Shown here: piece by piece, positions 22,535-22,665 of the stretch
How positions within the stretch are numbered: position 1 is the stretch's first letter
Layout of the letters: the number at the start of each line of letters is the position of its first letter
Assembly: GCA_002428415.1 (NCBI GenBank)
Contig: DIWI01000114.1
Coordinates: forward strand, 1-22,665
Source: Clostridiaceae bacterium UBA6110
Lineage (GTDB): Bacteria; Bacillota; Clostridia; Clostridiales; Clostridiaceae
Direction: 5' to 3'
DNA length: 22,665 nucleotides
The notes under the pieces: generated by a model
What the model was told of the DNA's origin: nothing
The model's database searches: none
The model's input: only the letters and a program-made list of their open reading frames with translations
Made by a program: the position numbers and the translations under genes

Positions 22535-22665
22535 TCAAGTGTTCAGCTTTTTAACCGCACGAATCACGACAAACCTGGGGACCAGCTTTGAGATAACCGG
22601 AATCGCCTTGTTGAAGGGACCTGCAACTACAATGCTCTTCCCCTTCATCATACCTCTGTAGCCTT
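22535..22665 (-). CDS. C-terminal end of a probable short-chain dehydrogenase (partial)
   Basis: Only the last 43 codons lie in the window, ending at TGA (22535-22537). The sequence runs GYRGMMKGKSIVVAGPFNKA and then a basic hydrophobic tail. G.(R/M)(M/A)MKGK..V..G..NK is the usual C-terminal pattern of short-chain dehydrogenases of the DltE/YqjQ-like group, with the glycine after the turn and a following amphipathic helix. The Rossmann fold and catalytic YxxxK are outside the window, so the call rests on a short tail. Confidence 0.6.
   Translation of the reverse strand, partial: GYRGMMKGKSIVVAGPFNKAIPVISKLVPRFVVIRAVKKLNT

Overview
This window looks like the chromosome of an anaerobic, moderately low-GC Firmicute of the Clostridia. 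The support is a T-box leader on leuS, an oxygen-sensitive class III ribonucleotide reductase (nrdD/nrdG) as the only RNR seen, AGGAGG-type ribosome binding sites, and heavy AGG arginine use in most genes. I cannot name the species.

Layout. 1-3435: a CYTH-domain protein, then a T-box-controlled leucyl-tRNA synthetase. 3448-4915: an intact IS256-family element with an 8-bp target duplication (TTTTTCAA), inserted between leuS and the hairpin that probably ended its transcript. 4997-8287 (minus): a YgbA-like cysteine-rich protein, then nrdG and nrdD, with tandem NrdR boxes 31 bp apart in the nrdD promoter. 8480-8929: an unrecognised protein. 8970-9245: a gene-poor stretch with a promoter-like site, a strong plus-strand terminator that follows no gene, and the decayed 3' end of a cysteine desulfurase gene. 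9242-11573 (minus): an AT-richer cluster of ArsR regulator, CGGC-domain protein, DsrE-like protein and membrane protein. 12031-12737 (plus): two tandem HesB/IscA-like proteins with cysteine at the position that is selenocysteine in some relatives. 12839-14289 (minus): a PadR regulator and a DUF2812 membrane protein. 14434-18509 (minus): a 22-residue-repeat protein, a MoxR-type AAA+ ATPase, a DUF2201 metallopeptidase-like/VWA protein and a ROK fructokinase. 18643-19434 (minus): a small alarmone synthetase. 19575-22378 (minus): an ArsR regulator overlapping a four-domain CoA-disulfide reductase/rhodanese/TusA/DsrE-like fusion. 22535-22665: the C-terminus of a probable short-chain dehydrogenase.

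How it fits together. The second half is rich in sulfur (possibly selenium) trafficking functions. Two separate ArsR-family regulators each head an operon with a DsrE-like protein or domain, and both have good sigma-A promoters overlapped or followed by dyads. HesB-like proteins and a cysteine desulfurase relic lie beside the first. A second theme is the repeat protein/MoxR/VWA set, which resembles a chaperone-type system carrying its own tandem-repeat partner. Promoters, terminators and operators are calls by eye; none has been tested.
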